From positions 124,001 to 188,000 of the forward strand of contig CAJFCJ010000021.1 of NCBI GenBank assembly GCA_904063045.1: a DNA stretch of 64,000 nt. Reading direction: 5' to 3'. The stretch's first letter is position 1, and every line of letters starts with the position of its first letter. This document shows positions 38,644 through 51,285 of the stretch, piece after piece. The notes under the pieces are model-generated. The model did not search any database and was not told the origin of the DNA. It saw only the letters and a list, made by a program, of their open reading frames with translations. The stretch comes from Dimorphilus gyrociliatus. Lineage: Eukaryota; Annelida; Polychaeta; Dinophilidae. The translations under genes and the position numbers were made by a program.

Positions 38644-41600
38644 TTACAAATAGACTTTATCTGCCCTTAGGACCATCATTTCTTCTTCGTCAGTTAAATC
38701 TCTTCTGACTGGTACGAAACACCTTTCACATAGAGCGCACTTGTTTGACATATCTCTAAAACATTCCTCGCAGTATAAACCGCAGCAATCGGGCGTATTA
38801 CAATCGATGTAACGCCTATCCTCCAATTGCCCGCACGCAAGGCAACGTCTAGAATCGAGCGAAAACGTTTTAAAAACGGGACACGCTCTACTTAGACGTT
38901 TACATAAACCGATCTCCTGTCTTAAATTTCTTTTACGTTGCTCCTCTCGTACCTTAGTTGACAAACTAGAATCGGCTTTCCTCCTCCAATTTAGAAGCTT
39001 CGAATATAAATAAGCCGATCTGACTTTCTGTCTTTCTGGGTAGAAATAAGCAGCCAGTTTAAGGCGAAAACGGAAAATGTAGGCTTTAAATAGGATAGTT
39101 AGAATAAGAACTATATACAGAAGAAACAATATGAAAAGAAAGAGTAATTTAGGCTCTGAAGGTTTTGGTGTACACTTTGATGAATCAACAGCTAATGCAT
39201 ACGCAGAATTCTCCGATGAGTGAAAGGACGATATGAACCTATTGAGTAGGTCGAACAGCGCGCCCTCTCCCATTAGGACATCGTTGGATTTTACCCCGCG
39301 GCTAGTGACTGATCCAGCACTATCGGATATCATTGATAAGATCCAGTAGAGAACGTAGTCGAACATGTATGTTACGAAAGAGATAAGGACATGAAGAAAA
39401 AGGACGCATATGCCGGTAGAATACAGCGTTTCCTCCTCACATGTTAAGTCGGAAGTAGCAGTTGTATCTGCGACATATCTTCTTTCGTGACGTTTTAGCG
39501 GTAGTAGCGTCTCTATTCCAACGTTTCGTCTTCTATCGTCCAAAAGTAACGCTTCCCTAGTTATATAAGAATTATCGAACTTGATATCTACAATATAATT
39601 CTGAAGATATTTCCAAGCCGTAAAAACAAGCAAGATTAAAGAGAGGGGCGCCATCTTGTGTAAAATTATAATTGTTACACGGACAAAATGTGTCTTCTCA
39701 GAAAAATCCCTTTCTATACTTTGCGTAAATGAGATTTGCTTAGAAGAATTCCTTCTCTTCAACAAAATAGGTTCAGCTTTGAAATGTAAAGAATTTCTTA
39801 AATCTTCTATAGCTCTCTGTGTAGCGTTTATTGCTGTTCTTACGGCTACCTTACCGTATTTGGTAGAATGGGAGCATACGCTTAATGAATTGCTTAATAC
39901 CGAACAAACATCGGCTCCTTTCAGAGATTGGCACATCACTTGCGGACGTTTCTTATCCACTTTATCTTTTTTGTCCTTGGCTCGCCGCTTTTCGATACGT
40001 TCGGGTGGTATATTCTTTTGTAGTTTGTCAAAGAAATCCTGAGCATCCTGAACCATACCAGCTATACCTTTAACTAAATCATCACATCGACTCTTAGCTT
40101 CCACTATTCCATTTTTACAGTCTTTATAAGCAGCCGCAACCAATGATCGGCAAGTCTATAAAATGAGAATATGAAAGACATTATATTAAATTTTATAGTT
40201 CGTAAAAAAAGAGAAACTAAAGGAACAAAGAATAGAAATAATAAGAATGCAACGAATAATCTTATATAGATTAGACCACCAAAATTTTGGTTAAAATATC
40301 TGCAGTCGCTCAACTTCGAAGTATATCTCAATACTCGCATGTCAGTGTCGATATTATCTTTGAAATTAATTAAAAAATATAAGCTTCACTGAGTATCTAT
40401 GGTCCTAGGCGCATTCTTATTAACTAATTAATAGTATTTGAGTAATCTTACATAAGCTATAATAAACAATATATGCATAAAGTTAAGGGGAAATTTAAGG
40501 GAATGTTAAAAAAATAGATCAAGTACTGTTTGATTGAATCCAATTAGAAGGATATATATATATATAATGTATATGTATATAGAAAGTAGCCTCTTTATAC
40601 AGTATATTATAGACAATTATATATACTGTAGGCTCTCTCTCTTTCTTATCTTCTTAAAGCGATTTAAAAGAAATAGATTCCAAGTAACAAAAAACAGTAG
40701 AGAAAGCGTAAAAAGGTAAAAAGTAATATATTGAGGGAAGAACGAGAGAGAGAGAAAGAGTAAGGAAGAAATTTCCTTCTCTCATTTTGTTTCTTCTCTC
40801 TTTTTTTACGAAGACAAAAAAAGAAATAAAACAAAAGTAAGAATGAAATCTCATGTATTTTTTTGACAGTTTGTACTAAAATCAAGTTCTTTCTTTTATT
40901 TTTGGCTACTGTTAATAAAGCGTTTAAACTGTATACCATATATATATATTTACTGTATATAGTATATTCTTATCGCACTTAATTAATTAAAATCTATTAA
41001 TTTTAGTATTTAAGTGCATTCTGTCTGTCTCTCTTTTTTTTTTATTTTTTAATATTATTCACCTTATTACTAGATGGAGATGAAAAGTATCATCAGATAC
41101 CTTTTGCCCTGTTTTTTCCCTTATATATTTTACCCAATAAAGAGAGGGAAAGAAATAAATATAATACAATATAGAAAATAGTAATATTTTTTTTTCTGCC
41201 AATTTTTTTGTCTTTTATTCCTCTTCTATTCTCTTCTTTTCTCTCTCTGTCTCTCTCTTTATCTCATACGTTTATACACAGATTTGATGGAAAAGATAGT
41301 TCTTGTAAGATGTTTTTTTTTTGTATGGGAAAAAATAAGACTCTTAGTAATTATTCTTCATGTAGGCGGAAAAGACGTAATATATACAGTAGAGAGATTA
41401 AATGATATTCAGCGGTTAAGTTGTAATTTAGTAATTGGTATTCTATTTTGTTAAATTAATTAGTATATTAATAATTACTGTAACTGTCTTAAATTAGAGA
41501 CAACAGTGAAGTATAAATATAATTAAATACAGATAAATATATCAGCGTACCTTAGTTGTTTCTTTCATAATTGCATCCCCATTTCTAAAACTTTTATCAG

Positions 41601-42468
41601 CTAGAATAAGAGATTCGTTTAATGGTACGAATCGCCGAGTTATATTATTTGCGGCGCTTTGCAGTTGTCGACTGGTATGATTAAGTTGTTGCATCATAGC
41701 GTCAAACGGTTGTAAGAGTATTTCACTTTGGTTATATGATAATTCCGTTGCACAACTTAAACTTCTGCAAATTTCCCCAACGTTATCATATATGTTTTCA
41801 ATAGGTCCCTTCAATAATAATCCTCCAAGAAGGATCAAACAGGAAATTCGACCCTGACATGTACTGGCTGTCGGTAACATCAAAGCAGTTGTACATCGAA
41901 GAAGACGAGATGATATGAAGAGAATGGTTAAAATGAAAAGTAGAGTCGATGATGTTATAATAGACGTTCTAAGTGAATAATCGAACCAGCTGAACATTAG
42001 GAAAAGGTTTAAACTGGATATGAACAAAGCCGATAGCACGGAACATAAGACGCTACAGGTTCTACTCCTTTTAACGGTAGTTCTTTTATTTCTTCTATTC
42101 CTTGTTTTTTTACCCCTGAAATCTGTCTCCCACACATTTTTCTGATCATTCAGTTCATTTTGACATTGAATCGTAGGACTGGCGACTGAAGTTTTGATCG
42201 GTTTAACCAAAGCAAATTTCTTCAATTGAGTTGTTCTACCACTTTCACTTGATTCTGAACTAGAAGTTGAACTCCTCCGCTCTGGAGTAGCTCGTAATTC
42301 AACAGAATCGGCGGAAATCAGACCCAATTCATTGTTCGTGGAATTTTTGCATAAAATTAACCCATTATCTAATATACGAATTTCTTCAATTAGATCATTC
42401 TCTTCTAATTGTAGATCACCGGCTTGTTGAGCTTGACGAGCATTGAGAACACGGTATCGACGCTGCAT
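38644..42468 (-). CDS. DC-STAMP-domain protein, DCST1/DCST2 type, 2 exons
   Basis: Exons: 42468-41551 and 40155-38644 (minus strand), phase 0 junction with donor AAG|GTACGC and acceptor CATTTTATAG|; 809 residues. A 135-residue polar N-tail precedes TM segments at about 138-160, 168-190, 208-220, 465-490, 553-581 and 643-666. The DC-STAMP-like domain covers roughly 480-670, with the extracellular Cys-containing loop before it. The C-terminus has a RING-like Cys cluster at about 744-785 (CLACG, CCGLYCEEC, CALCERC). Known relatives are the sperm proteins sneaky (Drosophila), SPE-42/SPE-49 (nematode) and DCST1/2 (vertebrates), needed for sperm-egg interaction or sperm membrane breakdown. A similar role here is inference. 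I cannot separate DCST1 from DCST2. An in-frame stop lies just upstream of the start Met, next to a possible splice acceptor (TTGACAG|GCCATG). Confidence 0.85.
40156..41550 (-). other. Intron of the DCST gene
   Basis: 1.4 kb, AT-rich, with (TA)n near 40553 and purine/pyrimidine-rich runs. No further exon seen. Confidence 0.75.
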
Positions 42469-44957
42469 GGCCTGTCAATTATTAATTAATATATTGCTAA
42501 TGATTCTTGTGACAATGCAGATGAAGCCTATTATACAGAAATGAATAGTGTTGCAAGGTAAACATATTGTAAGCCGATAATTATCAGAATAGACAATCCG
42601 ATCGTCATTTTTCCTGTTTGTATTATGGTTTTTGTAACATATTTCTCACGCAGAGAAGTTTTATCTTCTTTAATGATAAATTAATTCCGTATAAAAAATT
42701 TAAATAGTCTATTTTTTCTATTTAATTAATAAGCTTTTTCTACAGTTTCTTTTTAGAGTTTTACTTCTAACCTATCGTACATAATTTAAGAAACTATCAA
42801 TTTGTTTAATCACTAAGAGGTCATAGGGGAATTGATGATGCTTAAAGTTATTAGTTAACCACTTATACTACTACTTAACTTGGAATAAAAGATTTCGAAA
42901 ATATGCTTTTTTATGTTTTTAAAGTAATTTCTTATCCTATCCGATGGAATCTAATAAGGGAAGCTATTTTTATACGGCCCAGCCGTTAAAATCTTCCTCC
43001 CCACCCCCTCTGAAGGATAAACATAAACGATATTTTAGAAGCTTAGCTCTCTTTAATTATTATTCGAATTCAAATTGTTTTTTTTTCTTTAATATATATA
43101 TTATATATGTATTAGCGCTATATTTACACACTTTCCTATTATATAAGTGAATATAAAATATACAGAGCATAGTGTCTGTTTATGTATTGGTATGTATATG
43201 AATAAAGCTATCCAAACATCCTATATAGAAAGTCTTTGGAATTTAGACGCACACATAAAGGCTATATACAGTACGTACTATATGTGAATATAGGCCAGTA
43301 TACAACTCATTATTCATTTGGGCGTAATATTTTTTACATTAATTAAGACTAAAAAAAGACGCTGGAAAGCTTTCTATAGAGGTGTAAACCTTAAATTAAA
43401 CATGCTAAAATGCAAAATAAAATAAGTAATAATGGGATTGAGTGAATACATCATCACGATCCTTTTCTTTTAATATTCATTTCTTCTTGCATCGTTAACC
43501 ACCTAGTCTTTTATATATAGCCGTGACTTGGCAAACAAATATCCAGTTTATTTTCCTAGTTTCGCCGCCCCACAAAGTTTCTATAAGCCGACAGGTCGGG
43601 CGTCTATTAGAACGCATTAAACGCTCGGACCGACGCCAAATGCTTCCGTTTGTTGTGTTTAATTGGCATTTGAAAAATTCGACGGATGATTTTTTAATTA
43701 AACTTACTTTATGCATCGATTAATAATTAAAGTACCTTGTTTAAACTGGACTTTGGTACGGGATGAAATTTCAGCTTATTTGATTTTAGCTAATTTGTTT
43801 TAAATAGAGTACTATAACTTAATTAACTGCTACTTAATAACTAAACATTAGAAGTAAGGGTTAAATTAATTTTTTAAGAAATGTAACTTTGAAATAGGAA
43901 ATTGAAAAATATAATATGGCAATCAATAGAAATAAACAAATAAACAACACAATAAATCACCTTATATTCGAGACATTTATTGAAATTTCCCGTTCAACCG
44001 TTAATAAAGACTTATTTCGTAATGTCAAAATTAAAAAGAAAAGTAACAATAATTGAAAAAATTGGGAAAAAAAAACACTTTAAAGTGAACATTGATGAAT
44101 AATAACAGTTATTTAACGGTTAATCCCTTATGTCATGCGGTTATAAATCTTACGAAAAAGCATTAATATTACTTTATAAACTCAATTGACTTGTCTAATA
44201 AAAAATAGCCAAAGCCGGAAAAGAATAATTGGTACATAAATTAGTAATGGTATTAAGTCATGCTAGAAGTAAAAATGCTAAATCGTCTAAATTACTTAAG
44301 TTTAACCTCAAACGGAAGTGCTTTTACATCATTCTCCATTAAATAACCTTATATATTTTGAATAACCTCCCATGTTAAACATAATTACATAGGGCGGAGG
44401 AAAGTTTCTAACCTATTAAATCGGAAACATACATCCTTGTTCGCTAGGTTGTTTCGATCAAAAAAGATTAAATGGAAAGCACATGTTCGATTTATCAAAA
44501 GAAAGAAAAACTGCCTTTTATTTACAACTTGTTGACTGAAATAATGTTAGATTGGAAATTATTTTCAGATCAGCCGAAAAATAGTTAACAAACATGAAAA
44601 CGTTAGTCAACTTTCTTTAAATATCAATAACTTTTCAAAATACATAAGCTCTCTTCTTTCCTACTTTCTAATATAGTTATTATGTTACTTTTTTTTAAGA
44701 TTAACGCCTCTTACTCCTTATTGTTCAAATAGCTAAACTAAAAAAAGGAAGAGAATGAAAATGGTATAAGAGGAGAGTTATTAGAAAATTAGATTTCTTT
44801 GTTTTCTTATTTCAATATATATATTCCGATTTTTCATTATTCTAGGCAAAATACCATGTGGAAATATCTTTTAATGGTCTCTCTTCACTATTTAATTTTC
44901 TCTTTTTCCTCCTAGTCATTTTATTACAGGATATGAAACAAGTGGTTAATGTCTTAC
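42469..44957. other. Region upstream of the DCST coding start (possible 5' UTR intron)
   Basis: AT-rich, with no supported coding exon. A GC-richer island at 43520-43690 has open frames on both strands but no recognisable protein. The acceptor-like TTGACAG at about 42472-42478 would allow an upstream non-coding exon to splice directly before the DCST start codon. Confidence 0.45.
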
Positions 44958-45110
44958 CTTCCTTCCGAAGATCGAGATATCGTAAAAAGCTACTGCAGAA
45001 TTTTCCAGTTCTTCTTAGCCTATAGCTGGACCGAATCTGTTTGGCAAACTAGCAGTTAGTACGGTCTGCTTCGAAAATATCTGCATTTCTTCTACAATTT
45101 GAACGTCATA
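44958..45110 (-). other. Candidate non-coding 5' exon of the DCST gene
   Basis: A strong minus-strand donor GGAAG|GTAAGAC lies at 44957. It closes a GC-richer segment (44958 to about 45110) that contains stop codons in frames leading to the donor and no suitable Met. A TATTAAAA word at about 45126-45133 could be a TATA element. Spliced to the acceptor just before 42471 it would be a 5' UTR exon. No transcript evidence. Confidence 0.3.
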
Positions 45111-46204
45111 GCGATCTAAGCTTGTTTTAATATGCAGTTTTTACTGGCAATGACGATTATCTATGAGAAAAGGGTAAAGCTAATAAAAAAACTCTTGTAA
45201 AATGCGTTGTTAAAGTTTTTATCAGTCATTTTAAACCATAAATATATAGAAGCCTCTAATTGTAAATACTCTAATTAATAATGTTTTACACCATATGGCA
45301 AAAGAGTGGGTTTTTTTCGTTTAGTAAATAAATACCAAATCAAACAGAGAAAATATGGAAGAGAAAGGGGAGAGTAGGGAACGATGTGGGGAAGAGATTT
45401 TGAACAAAGATAGGGAAATAAAAGAAGAGAGAAAGAAAGAAAGAGGGACAGAGGGGAAAAGGAAAACGGGGGTGAGATCAAAATAAAACGAGAGTGAGAA
45501 TATTATAGCGTATAGGTCTAATAATAGTTTAGATTAGTTAAATAGCGTGACCGACTTTAATTTTTTTACCGTGTCGCCGATTTTTATGATTCGATCGGAC
45601 TGTTCTGCATTTCAGGCAATCGCATTAATCACTTCTACGCCGGCGAGTTTTTCCATTGATATTTATTTCGTTTTAGGAATTTCGAACGAGACAGCATCTT
45701 TCCGGGACTACGTTATTTATTCTAAGGCTTCTACTGTTATCTTAATACGACCCTACACGCGTATATGTTTTGATAAGGATCCGGCTGGAATTATGCACCA
45801 AATATTATCTTCGATTAATTTGCGTAGTGAGAAAAAAACTCGGTCAACTATGTAATATTATTATTAATAAAAATAATAATTGTTATTCCTAAATTTTCTT
45901 TTTAAAAGAGATAAATAAAGTTTACGTAGAAAAGAAAAAGAAAGGAAGATAATAAACTTTTGTAAACTTGTAGGTTTAATCTTTCAGTTATACTTTCTCG
46001 GCTAAGTGGGTGTGTGTAGGTAAAGTGGGCGGATGGACAAAAAGCAATGTTGAAAAAATAAGAAATAGGAAGAAAGGGCGGAGAGTGGAAAGAAAAGTAT
46101 TATACATATGAAAATGAAAAGAGATGATATACATAAATATACACGTATCATTAGAGAGAGAGAGGGAGGGAAGAAGGCGGATGAAGGTAAGAATGAAGGG
46201 AGGG

Positions 46205-46265
46205 AGCGAGAATGAAAGAGAGCGAGAGAGAGAGAGAGAGAGCGAGAGGGAGAGAGCGAGAGAGA
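46205..46265. repeat. (GA)n-rich tract
   Basis: Interrupted GA repeat of about 60 bp; also yields a spurious Arg/Glu-rich ORF. Confidence 0.85.
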
Positions 46266-46821
46266 AAAATAGAGATATAAGCTGTACAGTATCTTCCTTT
46301 ATGTCTAAATGATTTTAGCGTGTGGCTAGTTAATCAGTTAAAGCTTTTCTTGTATAAAAAAGTTCTTTTTTTTCTTCTTTCTCTCTTCGTCTTTTTTAAA
46401 AGAAGGATTAATTTACTTCTTCTTTTTCTTAATAAAAAAGTAATGTTAATCTTATAGTAAAACATGGGATAAAATTAAATTGACTGACAAAATAGCACCT
46501 GTATATGTTTTTGTAAGAATAAGTTTGGAATTACGACTAAATATTATTTCCGGTTAATTCGTTCGATGAAAAAGTTTGGCTTAAGCGTAAAAAAAACTGT
46601 AAAGAATGTTGATAGACACTTTGGAATTTATCGGTACGAGCGATTTTAGTGGCTTAGTCAAAGGTTTTATTGCATCGAGATGTATTTTTCTTGGCATCTT
46701 TGGTCTGGCGTAAATATTACACTAATAATAAAAAGTTTTAAGTAAGAATGAACTATATTAACTTTACTCCAAGTGTTTTATAGTCCGTTTTAATCTAATT
46801 GATTTCACGCTTTCTACCTCA

Positions 46822-47097
46822 CTAGCGCCATCTTAGGGAGTACATTTGAATCGTTCTTATCTCTTCTAGATGATTTAAGGGGCAAAGGGTGTAAACCAAA
46901 CAGACCAATTCCATTTTATTATATTTCAAGGAAAAACTCCCTACTGATGTATTTGACCTATACAAAAATAATAGAATAGTTAAAATAAATGCGATAAATA
47001 CGACTACAATAGTAAGGCAGAGAGTGTAAATTAGGTGCATAAGAAGGTGCTTAGAAGAATTTTTCTTTATCTCAAACAGCAAACAATTATCTAAATC
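46822..47097 (-). other. Candidate terminal exon with one TM segment (weak)
   Basis: After a possible acceptor (TGATTTAG|) the minus frame encodes a polar start, a 25-residue hydrophobic helix (YTLCLTIVVVFIAFILTILL), an Arg (YRSNTS) and a 45-residue tail ending in TAG at 46822. This looks like the 3' end of a single-pass membrane protein. No upstream exon was found and no family is recognised. AT-rich DNA often makes Leu/Ile/Phe-rich frames by chance. Confidence 0.2.
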
Positions 47098-47331
47098 AGT
47101 AGACCGAAACCGTAGATACTTTAAAGGAATTATTATTAGACGAAAGTGGAAAAGTTACAGCTACGTTAAAATTAAATGTTAACTTGTATAATATCATATT
47201 ATATTTCTCAAATATCTTCATTTTTCGGAAGAAACGCATCTTAATAATCTATAAATTGTACTTTCTCTGAATTAACTTTAATCAATTTAAGAGATGAAAG
47301 TAAGAATAGAATAAAAAATTAAAATCTCCCT

Positions 47332-47356
47332 CTGTCTCTCTCTCTCTCTCTCTCTT
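47332..47356. repeat. (CT)n microsatellite
   Basis: CT repeat with one interruption. Confidence 0.9.
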
Positions 47357-50172
47357 TAGATTTGGATTATAGATTAAAAGAAAAAATTAAACACATTAAA
47401 ATTCAATCTTTTTAGTCTGGTTAAAACGTTACTCGTTATTTAATATCATTCAACTGTTTGTAGTAGTTTTTTCACCATTAAATAAGAATGTTCTCAAGAT
47501 GTGCCGATTCTGTTTTTATTGTCGAATTAGATGTGGAGAAAATTTATTTTCTCTAAGTAAGTTTCATCAATAAAACCGTAAATTTTATATTTTTTATTCT
47601 ATCACGAATGTCCATTTAAAAGAAGAAATTACTAACCGAGTAATTCTGGATAGTATCAAAAAAAACGAATAAAAAGGTCCATAAACCCTTGTTACAGCCG
47701 CAATATTTCTTCTCTTATTAAACTTTATTACAGCAATTATTCGGCGAAACGTTAAAAAAATCAGTTTAGATTACTTTACGTTACTTAACATACACGTTTA
47801 AGCTATCTAATAGAAACATATTTAATTGCCCCCTATCGAATTTTTGGGTGTATAAGCAGTAGATGGCGTTCTCTGTTAATATCTGATCGTTTACCCTTTA
47901 TTATTGGTCGTCGCCTAAAAGAAACGTTATCCCAAGCTTTTTTTGCAGGTCCTTTCAAAAACGGCTTATAATGTATCTTATTAAAGCTGGCGAAGTGAAG
48001 CGGAAAACCAATGCCCCCCTTCCCTCCTTCCCTCCCTCCCTTTGAGTCGATGAGATAGGGACTCAGTGGAACATTTTGTCTCCCTTCTTTTTATCATTAT
48101 CCAGAGGAAGCGGCCATATCAAGAAAAACAATAGATTTAGATAGCGCTTCCTAAGGAGACGACTAAGTCTGTACAATTTAAGTAAAAAGTACCAAGACAA
48201 TTTGACTTGTTTGTAAATAAGGGAATGACCGGTTACCGTGTTATAGGAACAAATAGAGGCGTCAGAACGACTAGACTATGAAGAATTTGCCTTTTTCCTT
48301 CCTCCATGAGTACTTATTCCACCAACACGTATGGAGGAAAAGCGTTCTATTTTTGACATTTTTTTAGATATTGTTGTAAAATCCTTTTAAAAGTTGATAG
48401 TTTATTCTCTCCTAAAGATCAATTAGGAAGAGTTTTTATAAGGTTATTATTAGATAACATGAAAAAAAATTGAATAAAAGACTCTTTTGTCTTTGGATTT
48501 TCAAAGCTAATTGAATGGGTTAGTATTAAGCCTGTAGAGAATTCAATCTCCTAAATATTTAGCACAATTTCCTTCGTTTTCATCATTTTCTCACCTGTAT
48601 TAATCCTTGGAGATTGAGTTAATATAATAATTGAAAAAAACAGGATGATTAACAGTCAATAACCTGAGACTAAGGAAGAGAAGGAGAGAGAAAAGAATTA
48701 TTTTCAGTGTATATATAAGAATATTTGAATAATAAAACTTGTAGTTTATTTATGCATATTAATTACTTTTTATTTACTATCAAAAGTTCATAAACACTTG
48801 AGGGAAGGGAAAATGGTTAATTACCTAAGTACCAAATGACGATTGATGAAAAGCTTTACTTTCTATTGACTTTATTATATTCAACAGGGAAATGTGCGCA
48901 ATTAGTCATACGTTTTATCATGGAGAGTATATCTGGAATTATTTAACAGTGTATGAGAGATCCAATAAATAACATGATTATCCGACTTTAAAGAAAAAAC
49001 AGGAAGTTTTTAGAAAGGTTAAAATAGAATCGGAAGAATAAAAATTTGTTTAATAAAATACTGAAAGCCTGGATAGGATTAATATATTTAGAGAGAGAAA
49101 TAGGACTTAATAGAAAAGAGCCTTAACGGGCCATGATTCCAACAGAGAACCTCAATAAATACGAATACTCGTCAATGATTCCTCGAAGAATGGGAATGCA
49201 ACCATTAATAACAATCTTATTCCAACCCAGTGGTTACGAAATACGGTACGAGATTGTTGTCTCTTTTAGCAAAAAAGCTTAAGACTGTAATATTACTGAT
49301 TACGGGCGTGATTAGCGGGGATATTCAACTAAAGATTCATTCCTCATTTCGAATAATTTAACAGTAGTTGACAGATAGCCGCTAAAGGTCAACCATAATT
49401 TATGAAATATGTTAATTTCTATACAATGAAGAAAAAAGAGATGCATTTATTGTTAATGGAAATAAGATAAAAATTTGCGGCATCTTTTTGGTTTACTTCG
49501 GCTAAAATCGAATATAAAAACATCAATTTTTTTTACTCCCTTTTGAATTTTCTACGTTATAAAAATGCTTTCTTCTCTTCCATCTTCATTTTTCCTCTCT
49601 TTTAGTCATCAATAATTCATTAACTTGAGAAAACTATTGGGAAGAAACTCTTTCTCTTCGTATCAAGCGTTTTTTTCCTCTTTTAGATCGTCTCTGATTC
49701 TTTTTTCTTTACCAGATTCTCACCCGAAAATAGTAAATTAATGACATGAATCTAGCAGCTTTAAGCTTTCGTATAAGCAAATATCCCTTTACGGCAATTC
49801 CTAGACCGTCTAATCATCCCTATGGACCCCTGGAATATCGTAAATAGGCCTAGTGCAACCGCCTTAGAAGGGTCAAGAAGGATGCCCGATAAATTCTTAT
49901 TTTTTTCTCTAAAGCGTCAATAAAAAAGGGAAAAAAAAAACGGGGGAAAAATTTTTTTCCTTAATAGGGAATGATAGTAAAATATTTCACAACGGATTAT
50001 CTCAGACGAATGATTGAATTCAGATCGAATGAAATTCTAAATAATTAACCACAGTTCTTTTTTTAATATTATATATTGTGCAGTTTGCAGTGTCTATGTA
50101 TGTACTACTGCAAATATATATATATATATATGAACAGTATATATATTACATATTATAATATGTGATTCAACA

Positions 50173-50177
50173 TATGC

Positions 50178-50200
<23 letters not shown>
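50173..50200. repeat. (AT)n microsatellite
   Basis: AT dinucleotide repeat within a longer AT-rich stretch (50110-50215). Confidence 0.85.
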
Positions 50201-50208
<8 letters not shown>

Positions 50209-51039
50209 TGTTTATTTTATGTTAAATTAATCAATACTGCATAAATGATGTTTCTAAACTTTTCCTTTTTACTCCTCTGCAATAAGGTTTCCATGGTGTC
50301 TTGTAGCAAATTTGACAGTAAGAAAATTGATCCTGAATCTAACAGAATTTCTCACTTAATCGCTCTTATCTATTCCTATTCTTTTCTCTCTTTTCCACTA
50401 CTATCCTTCTCTTTTCTCTTTCTTTTTCAGTGCATGTTACATTTTAATAGGATAATTTCGTATTTCAAATATATATTGTATACAGTGAGAGTTATATAAA
50501 TATCTATATCTATATATACAACTAAATATGGTATCTATGTTTGTATATATATATAGTATATGTATATGTAATAGTAAAGAATGATTGAAGGGATTATCAT
50601 TTGATACTTACAATCGGTTATATTATATATAATAAATTGCGTAAATATCGACAAAACTCGGCAATCTGTTGATAACAGATGGAAATGAACGCCCTGGATA
50701 AAGCACAATCTGGTGCCAAGGTGAAATTACAGTAATATCAGTCGTTCATTAATGAGACATATTTTTTTTTATTATTAAAAACAATATAGTTTTCAACTAG
50801 TTTTTGAATTTCTATGATCGACGACCTTGTTTAAAAAAAAACTGATTTCTTTTGTTTCACCGACAAATAGAACTGTAATAAAAAAAAAAGAATAGACAAA
50901 AAGAGAAACGAAGAAGGGAATTTTTTTAATAAACATAAAAAAAGGAGCTAAAACTTGAAAGGGAGAGAAATGAAGGAAAGGAAGGTTTTAGCAAATAAAT
51001 TGGACGGGCTATAAACGGACTGTAAACTCATGAAGCGTT

Positions 51040-51285
51040 GAGAGTACGAGTCATAATCTCCTTTGAAAACAATACGTCAAGATCGAAAAACGTCTTATAT
51101 AATTTTTCAGGCCAGCGAACAAGGCATTCGATAGGCCTATAATAGTTCCCCAACAGATGGCATCCGTCGAGCTGGCCCGTACAATCGAGACCGCGCCGCC
51201 AAAGTGCAAAAAAAAGAGAAGGAGAACAAGCCGGTGTTTAGCTTTTAGTAATGTTTCCTGAGTTTGTAGTGGATATGTAAAAGAA
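51040..51285 (+). promoter_or_regulatory. Upstream region / 5' UTR of claudin-like isoform A
   Basis: GC-richer block directly before the start codon, with CCGCGCCGCC-type words, a TAGGCCTA palindrome (51132-51139) and a CAGATGGCAT word (51154-51163). An in-frame TGA at 51259-51261 supports 51286 as the first usable Met. No TATA box is obvious. Confidence 0.4.

Larger units (their letters stand above)
45134..51039. other. Intergenic region between DCST and claudin-like genes
   Basis: Mostly AT-rich and repeat-rich, without a convincing gene. It contains (GA)n at 46205-46265, (CT)n at 47332-47356, (AT)n at 50173-50200 and CTCF-like words at 46826-46833 and 47861-47868. A minus-strand frame with one TM segment at 46822-47097 is listed separately as a weak exon candidate. 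Confidence 0.55.

Noticed and set aside
39656-40042. Plus-strand frame of 128 codons
   Set aside because: Antisense shadow of DCST exon 2.
45547-45855. Plus-strand frame of 102 codons in a GC-richer patch
   Set aside because: No family, no signal peptide, no splice context; possible but unsupported.
50245-50330. Signal-peptide-like start (MMFLNFSFLLLC...) with a possible donor
   Set aside because: Hydrophobic starts are common in AT-rich DNA and no downstream exon could be linked.
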